Origin: Rhizobiales bacterium 65-79
GTDB lineage: Bacteria > Pseudomonadota > Alphaproteobacteria > Rhizobiales > Rhizobiaceae
Reading direction: 5' to 3'
Length of the DNA: 64,000 nt
Assembly (NCBI GenBank): GCA_001896885.1
Contig: MKRJ01000028.1
Span: forward strand, 1 to 64,000
The position numbers were made by a program, and so were the translations under genes. This document shows positions 32,774 through 41,551 of the stretch, in pieces (the first letter of the stretch is position 1; each line of letters begins with the position of its first letter). Under the pieces are notes generated by a model. The model saw only the letters and a list, made by a program, of their open reading frames with translations. It did no database searches and was not told the DNA's origin.

Positions 32774-34300
32774 TTGGGCGAAATGCAAACGATGGAGAAC
32801 CAGGCGGAAGACATCTGGGCCGATGACAAGCTTGGCCGGCAGGGAGACGCCGACTATCTGGCTTCGTTCCTACGCAACCGTAGTGCCGAGCTCGTGGCTC
32901 GCGGCGTTGAAAAATCGTTCGTCCTGAACCTGGACGCTACCTGGGGCGCGGGAAAGAGTTTTTTTCTGGAGCGTCTGCAACGGCAACTGAAGGCCGAGGG
33001 TCATGTTGCCGTCTATATCAATGCCTGGCGCGACGATTTCGCGGACGATCCGTTGATCGCGGTGATGGCCGCGATCGACGAGGAGATCGCCCCTTACGTC
33101 AAGAAACCCGGAAAGCTCCAGTCGACATGGAAGAGTGTGAAGAAGAACGGCGGCAAGATAGGCATCCAGGTGGCAAGGGGCCTGGCGCTCCGCGCCGCCG
33201 GGACGATCCTCACGCATCAGATCGCCAAGGATATTGAAGGGGTGCTTGGCGATGTCGGATTCGACCTTCCGGAGGAAACTCTGAGAAAGAGTTCGGAAAA
33301 GTTCGGTGAAGCCGCCATCAAGGATATCGAGAAAGTGCTCGACAAGCGGGCCGAGGAAGCCGTCTCGGATTTTTCGGCAATGAGAACGTCGCTCTCGACG
33401 TTCCGGGCGAAGCTCAAGGAATTCGTCATCGCCGTCGAGCAGAAAGAGCACAAGGTGCCGCCTATGTTCGTGCTCGTTGACGAGTTGGACCGCTGCCGCC
33501 CACCTTACGCAATTGCCACGCTGGAGAGGATCAAGCACCTGTTCGACACGCCGCGCGTCGTATTCATCGCAGCGACGGACAGCAGCCAACTCGTTCACTC
33601 AATCGGCGCGGTGTACGGGCAAGGCTTCGAGAGCGGTCGCTATCTGAAGCGCTTTTTCGACCACGTCTATTCCTTCGAAAAGCCCTCTACCCGGCAGTTC
33701 ATCGCTTACCTGATGAAATCGCAGCCTCTTGACGCGCAAAGGCTTCGATCTCCTTTCCAGGATGATCATCAAGAGTTCATCGTGAGTTTTTTTGACGCCG
33801 TCGGCACGGACCTGCGCTCGATCGAACAAATTTATGGCCTGCTCTCTACGATCGTCACCAGTTGGGATAGTCCTGTGCCGCTTCAGCTCCTCGTCCTCCT
33901 GCCGCTGCTGCTCGCCTATCATGAAGATCGTACGAAGCTCGCCGAGGGCGTCGATGTGAAAAGCACGGCGCTGTCCCGCGACATCAAAAAATGGGGGTTC
34001 GAGTCCTTCACCAGGATCAACATGCGAGAGACCGTGCGAAATTTCGAACCCTTCATGATCGCCGCGGGCCAAGCATGGGGTTTCCGCCGCAATCTTCTGG
34101 ACACGATCAATGCGGAACGGGGTGCTGGAAGATTGCAGGGCTGGGTCCATGACCAATTCGTCAGAGAATTTAACACCGTGTATGGTGGTAAGCCCCGGCC
34201 ACCCGATAACAAGTATCGGTGCACGATCGAGGGCTATCCTCGCCTCATCCGGCAGGCGGGCCGCATTGATATGGCGGCGGAAATTGAACTCGACGACTAG
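32774..34300 (+). CDS. KAP-family P-loop NTPase (phage cargo)
   Basis: A 508-aa KAP NTPase. Walker A is ATWGAGKSFF (G58-S62), the KAP motif INAWRDDFADDP follows near 82-93, and Walker B is MFVLVDELDRC (231-241), with the sensor-like segment VVFIAATDS after it. The insert between Walker A and B is helical (about 120-225), with a possible short membrane-facing stretch near 131-150. KAP NTPases are often membrane-associated and recur in anti-phage defence and phage-encoded loci. The plus-strand placement inside the head operon, framed by gpF repeats, marks it as cargo. Superinfection immunity is a plausible but unproven role. Start: TTG at 32774, or ATG at 32783 or 32792. Confidence 0.85.
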   Translation: MGEMQTMENQAEDIWADDKLGRQGDADYLASFLRNRSAELVARGVEKSFVLNLDATWGAGKSFFLERLQRQLKAEGHVAVYINAWRDDFADDPLIAVMAAIDEEIAPYVKKPGKLQSTWKSVKKNGGKIGIQVARGLALRAAGTILTHQIAKDIEGVLGDVGFDLPEETLRKSSEKFGEAAIKDIEKVLDKRAEEAVSDFSAMRTSLSTFRAKLKEFVIAVEQKEHKVPPMFVLVDELDRCRPPYAIATLERIKHLFDTPRVVFIAATDSSQLVHSIGAVYGQGFESGRYLKRFFDHVYSFEKPSTRQFIAYLMKSQPLDAQRLRSPFQDDHQEFIVSFFDAVGTDLRSIEQIYGLLSTIVTSWDSPVPLQLLVLLPLLLAYHEDRTKLAEGVDVKSTALSRDIKKWGFESFTRINMRETVRNFEPFMIAAGQAWGFRRNLLDTINAERGAGRLQGWVHDQFVREFNTVYGGKPRPPDNKYRCTIEGYPRLIRQAGRIDMAAEIELDD

Positions 34301-34995
34301 TCCGCCTTCGGCAGCATCAGCCCGACCTTGCCGACATTGACGCCGAAACCAAGATCGATGCCGACCGGCGACAGCACCAGGCGGCGCGTGCCATCCGGCG
34401 CCCGGATGACCTTCGGCACCATCGCGTCGGCCGGCGGTTCGGCCGAGATGGTGAGCCCGTAGCGGGAGAGGTCGCGCTCGGAGAGCGACTGGACATGGCA
34501 GCGGCAGTTGAAGCCGCAGGGCGGATAGTGGGTGTCCCACCAGGGATGATCAACCGGCAGTATCGTGTTGTGCCAGGCGGCATGGGCCGGCCGGACGCGA
34601 TTGTCCTCCATGGTGACATAACGCAGATAGGGCCGCACCGCCTTCAGCCGCTCGATCTGCTGCCAGCGGCCGGCCGCATAGGACTGGGCGGTCAGCGTCC
34701 GGAAGACCAGCTCGGAATGCCAGTCGGCGCCGCCGGGCGGCTCCCAGCCCCGGCGCGCGACGATCGCGTCGTAGTCCTCGCGGAAATCGTCGAGCGTGCC
34801 GCCTTCGTCCAGCGTCTCGGTCAGCGCCTCCAGGAAGTCGCGGGCGATCTGGGCCTTAAGGCCAGTCGCGCGCTGGACGCCGGCCGCGCCGGCCTCCTCC
34901 TGCAGCCGCTCCCATTCACCATCGGGCAGCGCCAGCCGCCGGCGCAGGAAGTCGATCGCCTCGGTGAAGCGGACGGGCTTCGGCTCCATCGCCAT
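34297..34995 (-). CDS. head morphogenesis protein (Mu gpF-like)
   Basis: A 232-aa gpF/phage Mu F-like minor head protein. The diagnostic Cys/His segment, THYPPCGFNCRCHVQSLSERDLSRYG, comes after the conserved YVTMEDNRVRPAHAAWHNTILPVDHPWW. It is probably internal to the virion and acts with the portal during DNA packaging. A partial second copy of its 3' end lies at 32509-32694. It overlaps the KAP gene by 4 bp at its end. Confidence 0.9.
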   Translation of the reverse strand: MAMEPKPVRFTEAIDFLRRRLALPDGEWERLQEEAGAAGVQRATGLKAQIARDFLEALTETLDEGGTLDDFREDYDAIVARRGWEPPGGADWHSELVFRTLTAQSYAAGRWQQIERLKAVRPYLRYVTMEDNRVRPAHAAWHNTILPVDHPWWDTHYPPCGFNCRCHVQSLSERDLSRYGLTISAEPPADAMVPKVIRAPDGTRRLVLSPVGIDLGFGVNVGKVGLMLPKAD

Positions 34996-36594
34996 CTATG
35001 CATCCTGGCCGAGACGGCCGGCCAGCTCGGCGGCGATCGCCGCCTGCTGCAGCGCGAAGGACAGGTCGGCCGGCGCCGCCGTCGCGGCGATCGCGGCGAT
35101 CGCCGAGCGCGCCTCCTCCGGCGACCCGGCATTCTCGACGGCGCGGCGCAGCTCCTCGAGGAGCGCGGCGATCGAGCCGGCGCCCATCCCGAGCGCCGCG
35201 CCGGTGATCACCTCGTCTGCCGTGCGAAAGAGGGCCGGTTGCTCGGCGTGCAGATTCTCCGCCGATTCCTGTCCGGGATCCTGCATGGACTTTTTGCCTC
35301 CGCCGGCCGGCTTGCGAGGATCTTCGGCCGAGGCCTTCGCAGCCGGCGCGGTGAGCAGCTCATCGTCGTCTTCCGGGGCGCCTATGCCGACGATATCGCG
35401 CATCTGCTTCTGCCCGACCTTCAGCCCCATCGGCACCAGCTTGGAGACGCTGTCGACGACGAGCTCCACGTCGACCTCGTCGGGACGGCCGATCTTCAGC
35501 CGCGGATAGGCCTTCTGGGGACCGAATTCGAGGTCGATCCACGGCCGGATCAGGTCGCGATTGAGGATCGCCGACAGGTCCTTGCAGTCGGAGCGCTCGA
35601 TATCCTCCTGGACCTCGCGGTGCTCCCTGCCGACCGCATGGCCGCCGGCGATGGCGTCGGTCGTCGCCGTCTGGCCGAGCACGAGCTTGGAGAGCTGGCG
35701 GTCGAACCAGTCGGCGCGATCGCCAAACAGTTTCGAATTGTCGCCGGCGAAGTTCGTCTGCTCGAAGGCGATCTCCATCCCGGCCGGGATGATGGCCGCG
35801 CAATCGCCGGCGATGTTGGCGACCGCGCGGAAGAGGGTGTCGCGGTCTTCCTGGGTAGCGCCGGGGCCGTATTTGCCGATGCGGATCGGCTGACCGAAAT
35901 TCTGCACGAAGATCGCCCAGTCGCGCAGCGTGAAGGCCTTGAACATCCACGCCCAGGTGGCGACCCGCGCGATGCCGGAGCGGATCGGCAGGCCGGATTT
36001 TGCCTTCATCACGGCGCGGATGAACTTGAAGGCGGGCAAGGGCAGGTCCTCGCCCTGCTCACCGATCAGGACGGGCGTCGTCAGGTCGTGGCGCTCGAAG
36101 CGGAACCAGCGCGGGTCGCGCCATTCGAGTTTGTCGGGCCGGCACTGGCCTTCCGAAAAGTCCCATATGATCTCGGTGAAGGAATAAGCCTTGCCCACCG
36201 CGTCCAGGATGTCGCGGATCTCGCCGGCGAGCTCGTCGCGCTTCAGCCATTCGGCCACCATGTCGGTCTTGGCCTGGTCTTCCTTCGCCACGCTGGGCGG
36301 CTCGACCGTGATGTCGATCTGGCTGACGGCGCGCTTCCTGGTGCCGAGCACGCCGAGATAATGTGGGTCGCGCTCCTCAATCGTCTCCGCAAGCTCCAGA
36401 TAGCGCACCGGGTCGCCCTGGTCCGCCTCGCGCAGGATCTGCGCCAGACGCACCGGGTTGAGCCCGTCTCCTGGATAGCCGGTCATAGGCGAGCGCACGC
36501 CCGACAGGGTCGGCCCGGCCACTTCCGTCGTCAGCGTCTTCTTCTCGATCGGCCGGCCGTACTGGTCGGTCAGCCCCTTGTAGACATCAGCCAT
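34996..36594 (-). CDS. portal protein (DUF935, Mu gp29-like)
   Basis: A 532-aa portal of the DUF935 family. The N-terminal VYKGLTDQYGRPIEKKTLTTEVAGPTLSGVRSP is typical, and the core shows EERDPHYLGVLGTRKRAVSQIDITVEPPS, KSGLPIRSGIARVATWAWMFKAF and AIIPAGMEIAFEQTN. It forms the dodecameric DNA-entry ring and binds the terminase. The C-terminal 110 residues are Ala-rich and variable. It directly follows the terminase block. Confidence 0.9.
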   Translation of the reverse strand: MADVYKGLTDQYGRPIEKKTLTTEVAGPTLSGVRSPMTGYPGDGLNPVRLAQILREADQGDPVRYLELAETIEERDPHYLGVLGTRKRAVSQIDITVEPPSVAKEDQAKTDMVAEWLKRDELAGEIRDILDAVGKAYSFTEIIWDFSEGQCRPDKLEWRDPRWFRFERHDLTTPVLIGEQGEDLPLPAFKFIRAVMKAKSGLPIRSGIARVATWAWMFKAFTLRDWAIFVQNFGQPIRIGKYGPGATQEDRDTLFRAVANIAGDCAAIIPAGMEIAFEQTNFAGDNSKLFGDRADWFDRQLSKLVLGQTATTDAIAGGHAVGREHREVQEDIERSDCKDLSAILNRDLIRPWIDLEFGPQKAYPRLKIGRPDEVDVELVVDSVSKLVPMGLKVGQKQMRDIVGIGAPEDDDELLTAPAAKASAEDPRKPAGGGKKSMQDPGQESAENLHAEQPALFRTADEVITGAALGMGAGSIAALLEELRRAVENAGSPEEARSAIAAIAATAAPADLSFALQQAAIAAELAGRLGQDA

Positions 36595-36736
36595 GGCTCA
36601 CCCCGCGCGAAACGCGATCCTCGACCGGAATTAATCTCGCCGTTAAACGGCCATTAAACAGGCTGGAGGGCCTTCGGCCGGTTTCCACGTCCATCGGGCC
36701 GGCGACGGGGCACAGGGGAATTCTGGCGCTCCCCAT
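36587..36736 (-). CDS. possible 49-aa coupled protein between terminase and portal
   Basis: A short frame from ATG 36736, overlapping the terminase stop (ATGA) and ending 8 bp inside the portal gene. It encodes MGSARIPLCPVAGPMDVETG and a basic tail. The overlaps argue for translation, but the sequence shows no family or membrane feature. It could be a translational bridge only. Confidence 0.35.
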   Translation of the reverse strand: MGSARIPLCPVAGPMDVETGRRPSSLFNGRLTARLIPVEDRVSRGVSHG

Positions 36737-38457
36737 CAGACGCCTCCCCGCAGGCCCGAGCCGAGCGGCGGCTTCCACCAGGGCCGGCCGGCACCGTCGG
36801 GGATGTCGTCGGCCGTCCAGAAGCCGCCTGGGCCGTTCGACCCGGCCACACCGTCGCGCGCCGAGGGGACGGCCTGATAGCCGTATTCGTGCCATTGCAT
36901 GCGGCTGGCGAAATGCGCGAGGCCGAGCATGACGGCGAAATCGCCATGCCGCTTCTTCTTCGGCCCGTCGCCGCCAGCATCGGCTTTCTGGTCGATCCGC
37001 TCGGGCGGCACCTGCGGCACGCCGCGGATGATCTTGACCAGGCGCAAATCGCCCAGATGGTCGGCGTCTCGCACGAGCGCGATCGAGCCGTCCTCGAAGG
37101 CCGTCTTCAGCGGCGGGAAATGCTCGTTGTACCATTGCGGATTAAGCTTGATCGCCCAGACCAGGCCGGAGCTCTCCTCGTCCTCGCGCAGGCCGAATTT
37201 GCGGCCGAGATCCTCGGCGAGCTGCATGCCCATGCCGGTGGCGTCGATCGCAGCACCTATCAGCCTGGGCGCCGCGCCCAGGATGTCGCTGGCGATGGCG
37301 AACTGTTCCTGGAAGGGGACCCGCCGCATCTCGACCGTCAGCGCCGAGCGCCGCTTGAGAAGGCCGTCGATCGCCAGCAGCCCCATGATCGCCGGGTCGG
37401 CCAGCCGCGCCGGGTCATAGCCGAAGGCGTGCAGCCATTTGCCGTTCAGCCCCTTCAACGCCCGTTGAACGGCCTCGACATGCGGCGCCATCAGGTGGCG
37501 GCGCTCCAGCTCGGGCCGATGCAGGAAATCGTCGGGCAGGTCTATGCGGATGATCGGAGCCTCTTCCGGCAAGAGCGTCATGCGCGCCTCGATGAGCGGC
37601 GCCGTTAGCCAGGCGCCCGAACCCATCGTCGGGATGCAGAACAGCTCCTCGTCGGCTGCATCACCGTAGTCGTCGATGATCTCCTGGCGCCACCGCGCCT
37701 CGTATTCCGGCGACCATTCCTCGCCATTCACCAGGCAGATGCGCTGGAACAAGCCATCGAGGAGGGCCTGGTCGAAATCCACCTTGAGGTGCCTGTACTT
37801 CTTGCGGCCGGCAAGGACGTCCTGGACGAGCACGTTGAACTCGTTGTCGACGCCGTCATGCGTCGAGCAGACGATGATCTTGCCGCCCCACATGCGCATG
37901 GCGAGCGCGGCCTTCATCAGTTCCTTCAGGCTGTCGACGAAGGCCGCCTCGTCTATAATCACATCGCCCTGGTGGCCGCGCAGCGTGCGCGGCGCCGAGG
38001 ACAGCGCGATGATCTGGAACCCGCTCGCGAAGCGGATGCGGAAGGCCTGGATTTTCCGCGTGTCCTCGGGATGGGCGAGATCCGTGTCCTCGAACAGGAA
38101 TTCCTCCTGCTCGGCCGCGGCCACGGCGAAGGCGCGCGCCCACATGCCGCAGCAGTCGATGAACTCCTTGGCGATCTCCTGCTTGTAGGAGATGTAGAGC
38201 ACGTCCATGCCCTTCGCGTCGCGCGAGCGGCCGGCGCGCAGCACGGCATAGGAGCCGATCCCCCAGGTCTCGCCGACCCGGCGGCTCTTCTCGACGACGA
38301 GCACGCGGACCGCCGTCGACTCCATAAGCTCGACGGTGAGGCTCTGATAGCCGAGAAGCACCTTCGGCAGGCCGAGGTCGGCGACGAGCTGCGGCACGAT
38401 CTCGATCGACTCGCGGCGAAGCTTCTCCCATTCAGCTTGCGTGATCGGGGCGGTCAT
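36736..38457 (-). CDS. terminase large subunit (Mu gp28-like)
   Basis: A 573-aa large terminase. The ATPase P-loop-like motif is EKSRRVGETWGIGSY (58-70), Walker B is GDVIIDEAAFVDSL, and the C-terminal RNase-H-like nuclease shows GAAIDATGMGMQLAEDLG and MLGLAHFASRM. It packages DNA by a headful mechanism from the transposed copies. The phage gp28 family matches well in length and order (small terminase upstream, portal downstream). Confidence 0.9.
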   Translation of the reverse strand: MTAPITQAEWEKLRRESIEIVPQLVADLGLPKVLLGYQSLTVELMESTAVRVLVVEKSRRVGETWGIGSYAVLRAGRSRDAKGMDVLYISYKQEIAKEFIDCCGMWARAFAVAAAEQEEFLFEDTDLAHPEDTRKIQAFRIRFASGFQIIALSSAPRTLRGHQGDVIIDEAAFVDSLKELMKAALAMRMWGGKIIVCSTHDGVDNEFNVLVQDVLAGRKKYRHLKVDFDQALLDGLFQRICLVNGEEWSPEYEARWRQEIIDDYGDAADEELFCIPTMGSGAWLTAPLIEARMTLLPEEAPIIRIDLPDDFLHRPELERRHLMAPHVEAVQRALKGLNGKWLHAFGYDPARLADPAIMGLLAIDGLLKRRSALTVEMRRVPFQEQFAIASDILGAAPRLIGAAIDATGMGMQLAEDLGRKFGLREDEESSGLVWAIKLNPQWYNEHFPPLKTAFEDGSIALVRDADHLGDLRLVKIIRGVPQVPPERIDQKADAGGDGPKKKRHGDFAVMLGLAHFASRMQWHEYGYQAVPSARDGVAGSNGPGGFWTADDIPDGAGRPWWKPPLGSGLRGGV

Positions 38458-38489
38458 GCTGCTATCCCGGCAGATGGGAGGGCAGATAG

Positions 38490-38789
38490 ATGGATGACGT
38501 CGAGAGCCTCGCGGCGGAGGCCGCCAATTTCGCCCTGTTCAACTTCGCACTCTTTGTGTGCCAGGTGCTTCCACCACCTCACGGCATCGATAAGAAGACT
38601 CCGGATGAACAATTGGCGCGTGAGGCAATAAGGGAGGCTATCAAAGCCGGCTGCACGAATTTCGACGCCGCGCTGTGGGGCACCCGGGGGAATATCGAGC
38701 GTCGGTATGCGGGCGCGCCTTCTGCAATCCAATCTTCTGCGATGGAGCGCGTGCGCCGCGTGTTGCGGGAAGAACAGGGCAAAACCTAG
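38490..38789 (+). CDS. small plus-strand protein (moron), hypothetical
   Basis: A 99-aa product beginning MDDVESLAAEAANFALFNFA, with a hydrophobic stretch (FALFNFALFVCQVLPPP) and a basic helical C-terminus (MERVRRVLREEQGKT). A strong ribosome-binding site (GGGAGGG, 7 nt upstream) supports translation. It sits on the plus strand between the large terminase and a minus-strand gene, so it is an independent unit. No family recognised. Confidence 0.6.
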   Translation: MDDVESLAAEAANFALFNFALFVCQVLPPPHGIDKKTPDEQLAREAIREAIKAGCTNFDAALWGTRGNIERRYAGAPSAIQSSAMERVRRVLREEQGKT

Positions 38790-38803
38790 AGCCGGAAGGC
38801 GTG

Positions 38804-39028
38804 TCATGCCGCGCTCGCCTTCTCCGCCTTTTCCGGCGCCAGCGCCTCGGCGAGCGCTTCGCCAACCTTGGCGATGCAGGCATCCAGTCGGCGGACGTAT
38901 TCGTCGAAGCCGAGCCATTCCGGATCGTGCAGCTTGCGACGGGCGCGCTCCAGCTCGGCGCGCAGCGCGTTGTTGAGGCAGCAGGCCTCGTCCATGGTCA
39001 GGATGATGGTGACGGGACGGCCGCTCAT
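38804..39028 (-). CDS. small phage protein, hypothetical (74 aa)
   Basis: A 74-aa helical protein with MDEACCLNNALRAELERARRKL and a charged C-terminus, overlapping the small-terminase gene stop (ATGA). Its position between the small and large terminase genes suggests a packaging role, but there is no motif. Confidence 0.6.
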   Translation of the reverse strand: MSGRPVTIILTMDEACCLNNALRAELERARRKLHDPEWLGFDEYVRRLDACIAKVGEALAEALAPEKAEKASAA

Positions 39029-39618
39029 TGCTTCGTCCTCACGCCCAGGATCTGCGCTTTGATCGCCTCGGCCGTCTCGGCCGACATGCCGTTCACCTTG
39101 CGCACCGTGTCCACGGCCTTCTCGACCTGTTTGGCAAACGCGGCCTCGACCTTCTGCCGGCGGGCCGTCGAGACGCCCTGGGCCTGGGTGGCCTTGAAGA
39201 GAGCACCAGCCAGGTTCAGCGCGCCCTTGGGATCGACGCCGCGATCGTCCGTCGCCTGGATGGTCTCGAAGACCAGCGACTTGATCGCCTCGGCGGCGAT
39301 GACGGTGAGGTCGTCGGAGGCCTTGGCGTCGAACTTTTCGGCGAGCGCGCCGGCGATCGCCCGCGTCTCGTCCAGCCGCCGCGAGAGGGCGGCGAGCTTG
39401 ATGGAATAGCGGTTGAAGGCGGAGAACGATGGAATGGTAAACTCCAGCTCGCCGCGGCGCTCGGCCTGCAGCGCCTGCAGCTTCTGGAAGAACTCCTCGT
39501 AGATCTCCGTCTGGGTCCGATCACGGTCGCGCAACTCCTCGGCCGCCCAGGCGATGATGGGCGATGCCTCCTCGGGCAGAAGCTCGATGGTCGAGAGCCG
39601 GCCGCGACCGCGCACCAT
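39025..39618 (-). CDS. terminase small subunit (DUF3486, Mu gp27-like)
   Basis: A 197-aa DUF3486 protein with the signature RGRLSTIELLPEEASPIIAWAAEELRDRDRTQTEIYEEFFQKL. It corresponds to Mu gp27, the small terminase-like protein recognised before the large terminase. The remainder is helical with FSAFNRYSIKLAALSRRLDETR. Confidence 0.88.
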   Translation of the reverse strand: MVRGRGRLSTIELLPEEASPIIAWAAEELRDRDRTQTEIYEEFFQKLQALQAERRGELEFTIPSFSAFNRYSIKLAALSRRLDETRAIAGALAEKFDAKASDDLTVIAAEAIKSLVFETIQATDDRGVDPKGALNLAGALFKATQAQGVSTARRQKVEAAFAKQVEKAVDTVRKVNGMSAETAEAIKAQILGVRTKQ

Positions 39619-39619
39619 G

Positions 39620-39919
39620 TCAGCCCTCCGGCCGCGACGGGCGCTTGACGCCGGGCAACGCCATCTCGCGGCGGAGGTGCCGGTGGCCCGTCTCCGTCAG
39701 GCGCGCGATCTTGACCGTGCCCGCATCGGTGATGGTGACGGCGCCCATTTCGGCCAGCCAGCCCAGCTCCGCATGGACCCATTCGCGCGGCTTGTAGATG
39801 CCGAACGTCCCCAGCACCTCGCCGAGCAGGCTGGAGTTCAGCGTCTCCGATGGTTCGTCGGCCAGCGCCTTCAGGATCACCAGGCGCGCTTCCTCGCGCA
39901 TGATGCGATCGATGCTCAT
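39620..39919 (-). CDS. winged-helix phage protein (VpaChn25_0724-like, Mu gp26-like)
   Basis: A 99-aa protein with REEARLVILKALADEPSETLNSSLLGEVLGTFGI then WVHAELGWLAEMGAVTI and TETGHRHLRRE, which reads as a winged helix of the type called VpaChn25_0724 in Mu-like phages (gp26). Located between DUF2730 and DUF3486 genes, as in Mu. A DNA-binding role is likely. Confidence 0.8.
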   Translation of the reverse strand: MSIDRIMREEARLVILKALADEPSETLNSSLLGEVLGTFGIYKPREWVHAELGWLAEMGAVTITDAGTVKIARLTETGHRHLRREMALPGVKRPSRPEG

Positions 39920-40308
39920 TTCCCGTTCGCCCTCTCGAATTCCAGCTCCTGCAGCCGGTCGGCGATCGCCTGCACCGGCTTCAGCCGCTCCGAAATCACC
40001 TCGAATTTGCCGTTCAGATCGGAGAGGCCGACCTCGATCCGGTGGACCTGCTCGCGGTCCGGCAGGTGCTTGAATTCGGTCTCCAGCGCCAGGACGCGAT
40101 CCTCGACCAGCTTGAAGCGGCCGTTGACCGCTGCCGCCGTCGTTTCTCGATTCAAGGCCAGCTTTTCCGACGACTTGCCGATCTCCTCCTTGAGGTCGGT
40201 TATTTCCGCCAGCGCTTCCTTCGAACCCGAGGTCAGCCAGGCATAGGCGGTCGTTCCGATGGCGATCGCCGAGAGGATGAGGCTCGCCCAGTCCTTCAGG
40301 AACTCCAT
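39916..40308 (-). CDS. DUF2730 membrane-anchored coiled-coil protein (Mu gp25-like)
   Basis: A 130-aa DUF2730 protein with one N-terminal transmembrane helix (SLILSAIAIGTTAYAWL) and a long coiled coil, including VLALETEFKHLPDREQVHRIEVGLSDLNGKFE. Mu gp25-type proteins have this layout; their function is not established. The start at 40308 overlaps the zinc-finger gene stop. Confidence 0.82.
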   Translation of the reverse strand: MEFLKDWASLILSAIAIGTTAYAWLTSGSKEALAEITDLKEEIGKSSEKLALNRETTAAAVNGRFKLVEDRVLALETEFKHLPDREQVHRIEVGLSDLNGKFEVISERLKPVQAIADRLQELEFERANGK

Positions 40309-40526
40309 CAGGCGATCCTCCGGCGACGCTCGCCCAGCGAGGCGCAGTCGAAGCACCTGTCGGTGCCGGGATAGGCCGCCCGACGGGCCGGCGAGATCTC
40401 GGCGCCGCAATCGCAGACGAGCCGGCCTAGGCCGCGCGGCCGCAACGCGGCCTGAATGCGCGCCACGCCGGCGGTGCGCTCCTGGTCGGCCCGCAAGGCG
40501 GCCAGATCGAAATCCCTCTCGCTCAC
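40308..40526 (-). CDS. TraR/DksA-type zinc-finger protein
   Basis: A 72-aa protein with the TraR/DksA zinc finger: CDCGAEISPARRAAYPGTDRC-FDC (C-x-C...C-x-x-C). Phage proteins of this type bind the secondary channel of RNA polymerase and may alter transcription. The start is GTG at 40526, overlapping the o-spanin stop. Confidence 0.82.
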   Translation of the reverse strand: MSERDFDLAALRADQERTAGVARIQAALRPRGLGRLVCDCGAEISPARRAAYPGTDRCFDCASLGERRRRIA

Positions 40527-40852
40527 TGCTTTCCCTTCATCATGACGCTGGTGTTGGCGAGGCCAGCGCGGAGATCATCGAACCAGCCGAAGCAGCGATC
40601 CTCGCGCCGGTGTTCCCGATTGAGCGCGTGGCGTTCCCCCCGGAGAGGCACGCGCGCGTCCTGGCCGACCACGAGCGGCGCATGTTTCTCGCGCAGCCGG
40701 CAATCGGGCGGCAGATCGGGAAGCTGGACCGGCTGCTCGGCGACAGCTTTCGCCGCGGCAGCGTCCACGTAGCGGCTCGCATCGCTAGCGCACCCAATCA
40801 ATATCGGACTGATGGACAGTCCAAGGCCGATCGCCAAAAGTGCCCTGCGCAT
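40523..40852 (-). CDS. o-spanin candidate lipoprotein (Rz1-like)
   Basis: A 109-aa protein with a lipoprotein signal ending ISPILIGC (C at 21). The mature chain starts ASDASRYVDAAAAK, has LPDLPPDCRLRE, and a C-terminus that crosses the Rz frame. It begins inside the i-spanin gene in another frame, the typical Rz1-in-Rz arrangement. With Rz it should fuse inner and outer membranes in the last step of lysis. Confidence 0.72.
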   Translation of the reverse strand: MRRALLAIGLGLSISPILIGCASDASRYVDAAAAKAVAEQPVQLPDLPPDCRLREKHAPLVVGQDARVPLRGERHALNREHRREDRCFGWFDDLRAGLANTSVMMKGKQ

Positions 40853-41162
40853 CGTGCGCCACCCTTTCCGTTTCCTCGTCTTTCGCTGCCTGGGCCTCGT
40901 CGGCCGCCAGCCGGCGGCCATAGTTCGAATAGGCGTAGTCGGTCGCGAGCTTCGCCCGCTGCAGCGACGCGACCTGCGCCTTCAGCCCGGCGATCTCGCC
41001 ACCGGCGACCAGCTCCGCCACCGCCTTGTCCACCGCATGGCGCATGGCGCTGCCCCGGTCCCACCACAGCCACGCGCCGATCGCGGCGATCGCCACGACC
41101 GGGACAGGGATGCAGAAGGTAAGGAAGCGGACTAGCAGCACCCAGGCGGCGGTTCCGGTCAT
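40785..41162 (-). CDS. i-spanin candidate (Rz-like)
   Basis: A 125-aa type II membrane protein: one N-terminal transmembrane helix (VVAIAAIGAWLWW) and a coiled-coil periplasmic domain (VAGGEIAGLKAQVASLQRAK, then ADEAQAAKDEETERVAHDA). It overlaps the lipoprotein gene by 68 bp in a different frame, matching Rz/Rz1 spanin pairs. Confidence 0.72.
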   Translation of the reverse strand: MTGTAAWVLLVRFLTFCIPVPVVAIAAIGAWLWWDRGSAMRHAVDKAVAELVAGGEIAGLKAQVASLQRAKLATDYAYSNYGRRLAADEAQAAKDEETERVAHDAQGTFGDRPWTVHQSDIDWVR

Positions 41163-41551
41163 GGGGCCGGCACCGCCTCGGCCGGCGCTGGGGCGGCGGC
41201 CGCATCGCCTGCCGGCGCCTCCGCCGACGGACCGGTCACGGCGGCCGCGTCGGCGCCAGGCTCAGCCCCGATCGAGCGGAGCTTCGCAAGCGTCGCACGC
41301 ACTTCGCCGAGGACGCCGGTCTTGCTCTCGATCTCGGCCACGAGCTGCTTCTCGTAGCCGGCGAGGCTGTCGAAGGCTTGCATCACCTGGCCGTCGAATG
41401 TGTCGATCGTCTCCCGCGCCAGCGTCTGCGCGTCCTTGATCACGGCTTCGATGCCGCGCTCGACGGCTTCCTTGGCCGCCGCGACCTTCGCCTCGGCGAC
41501 CTGCGCCGCCTGCTTGCCGCGATCGAGGCCGAGCCAGCTCAAGATGCTCAT
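41159..41551 (-). CDS. phage protein in lysis cassette, hypothetical
   Basis: A 130-aa protein with a long amphipathic helix (AAQVAEAKVAAAKEAVERGIEAVIKD) and a Pro/Ala-rich C-terminus (about 100-130). It lies between the holin candidate and the spanin genes and may be a scaffold or lysis-timing protein. No family recognised. Confidence 0.55.
   Translation of the reverse strand: MSILSWLGLDRGKQAAQVAEAKVAAAKEAVERGIEAVIKDAQTLARETIDTFDGQVMQAFDSLAGYEKQLVAEIESKTGVLGEVRATLAKLRSIGAEPGADAAAVTGPSAEAPAGDAAAAPAPAEAVPAP

Noticed and set aside
34495..36657. 720-aa plus-strand reading frame opposite the gpF and portal genes.
   Set aside because: It is antisense to two well-matched head genes; in GC-rich DNA such long shadow frames are common, and it has no family similarity.
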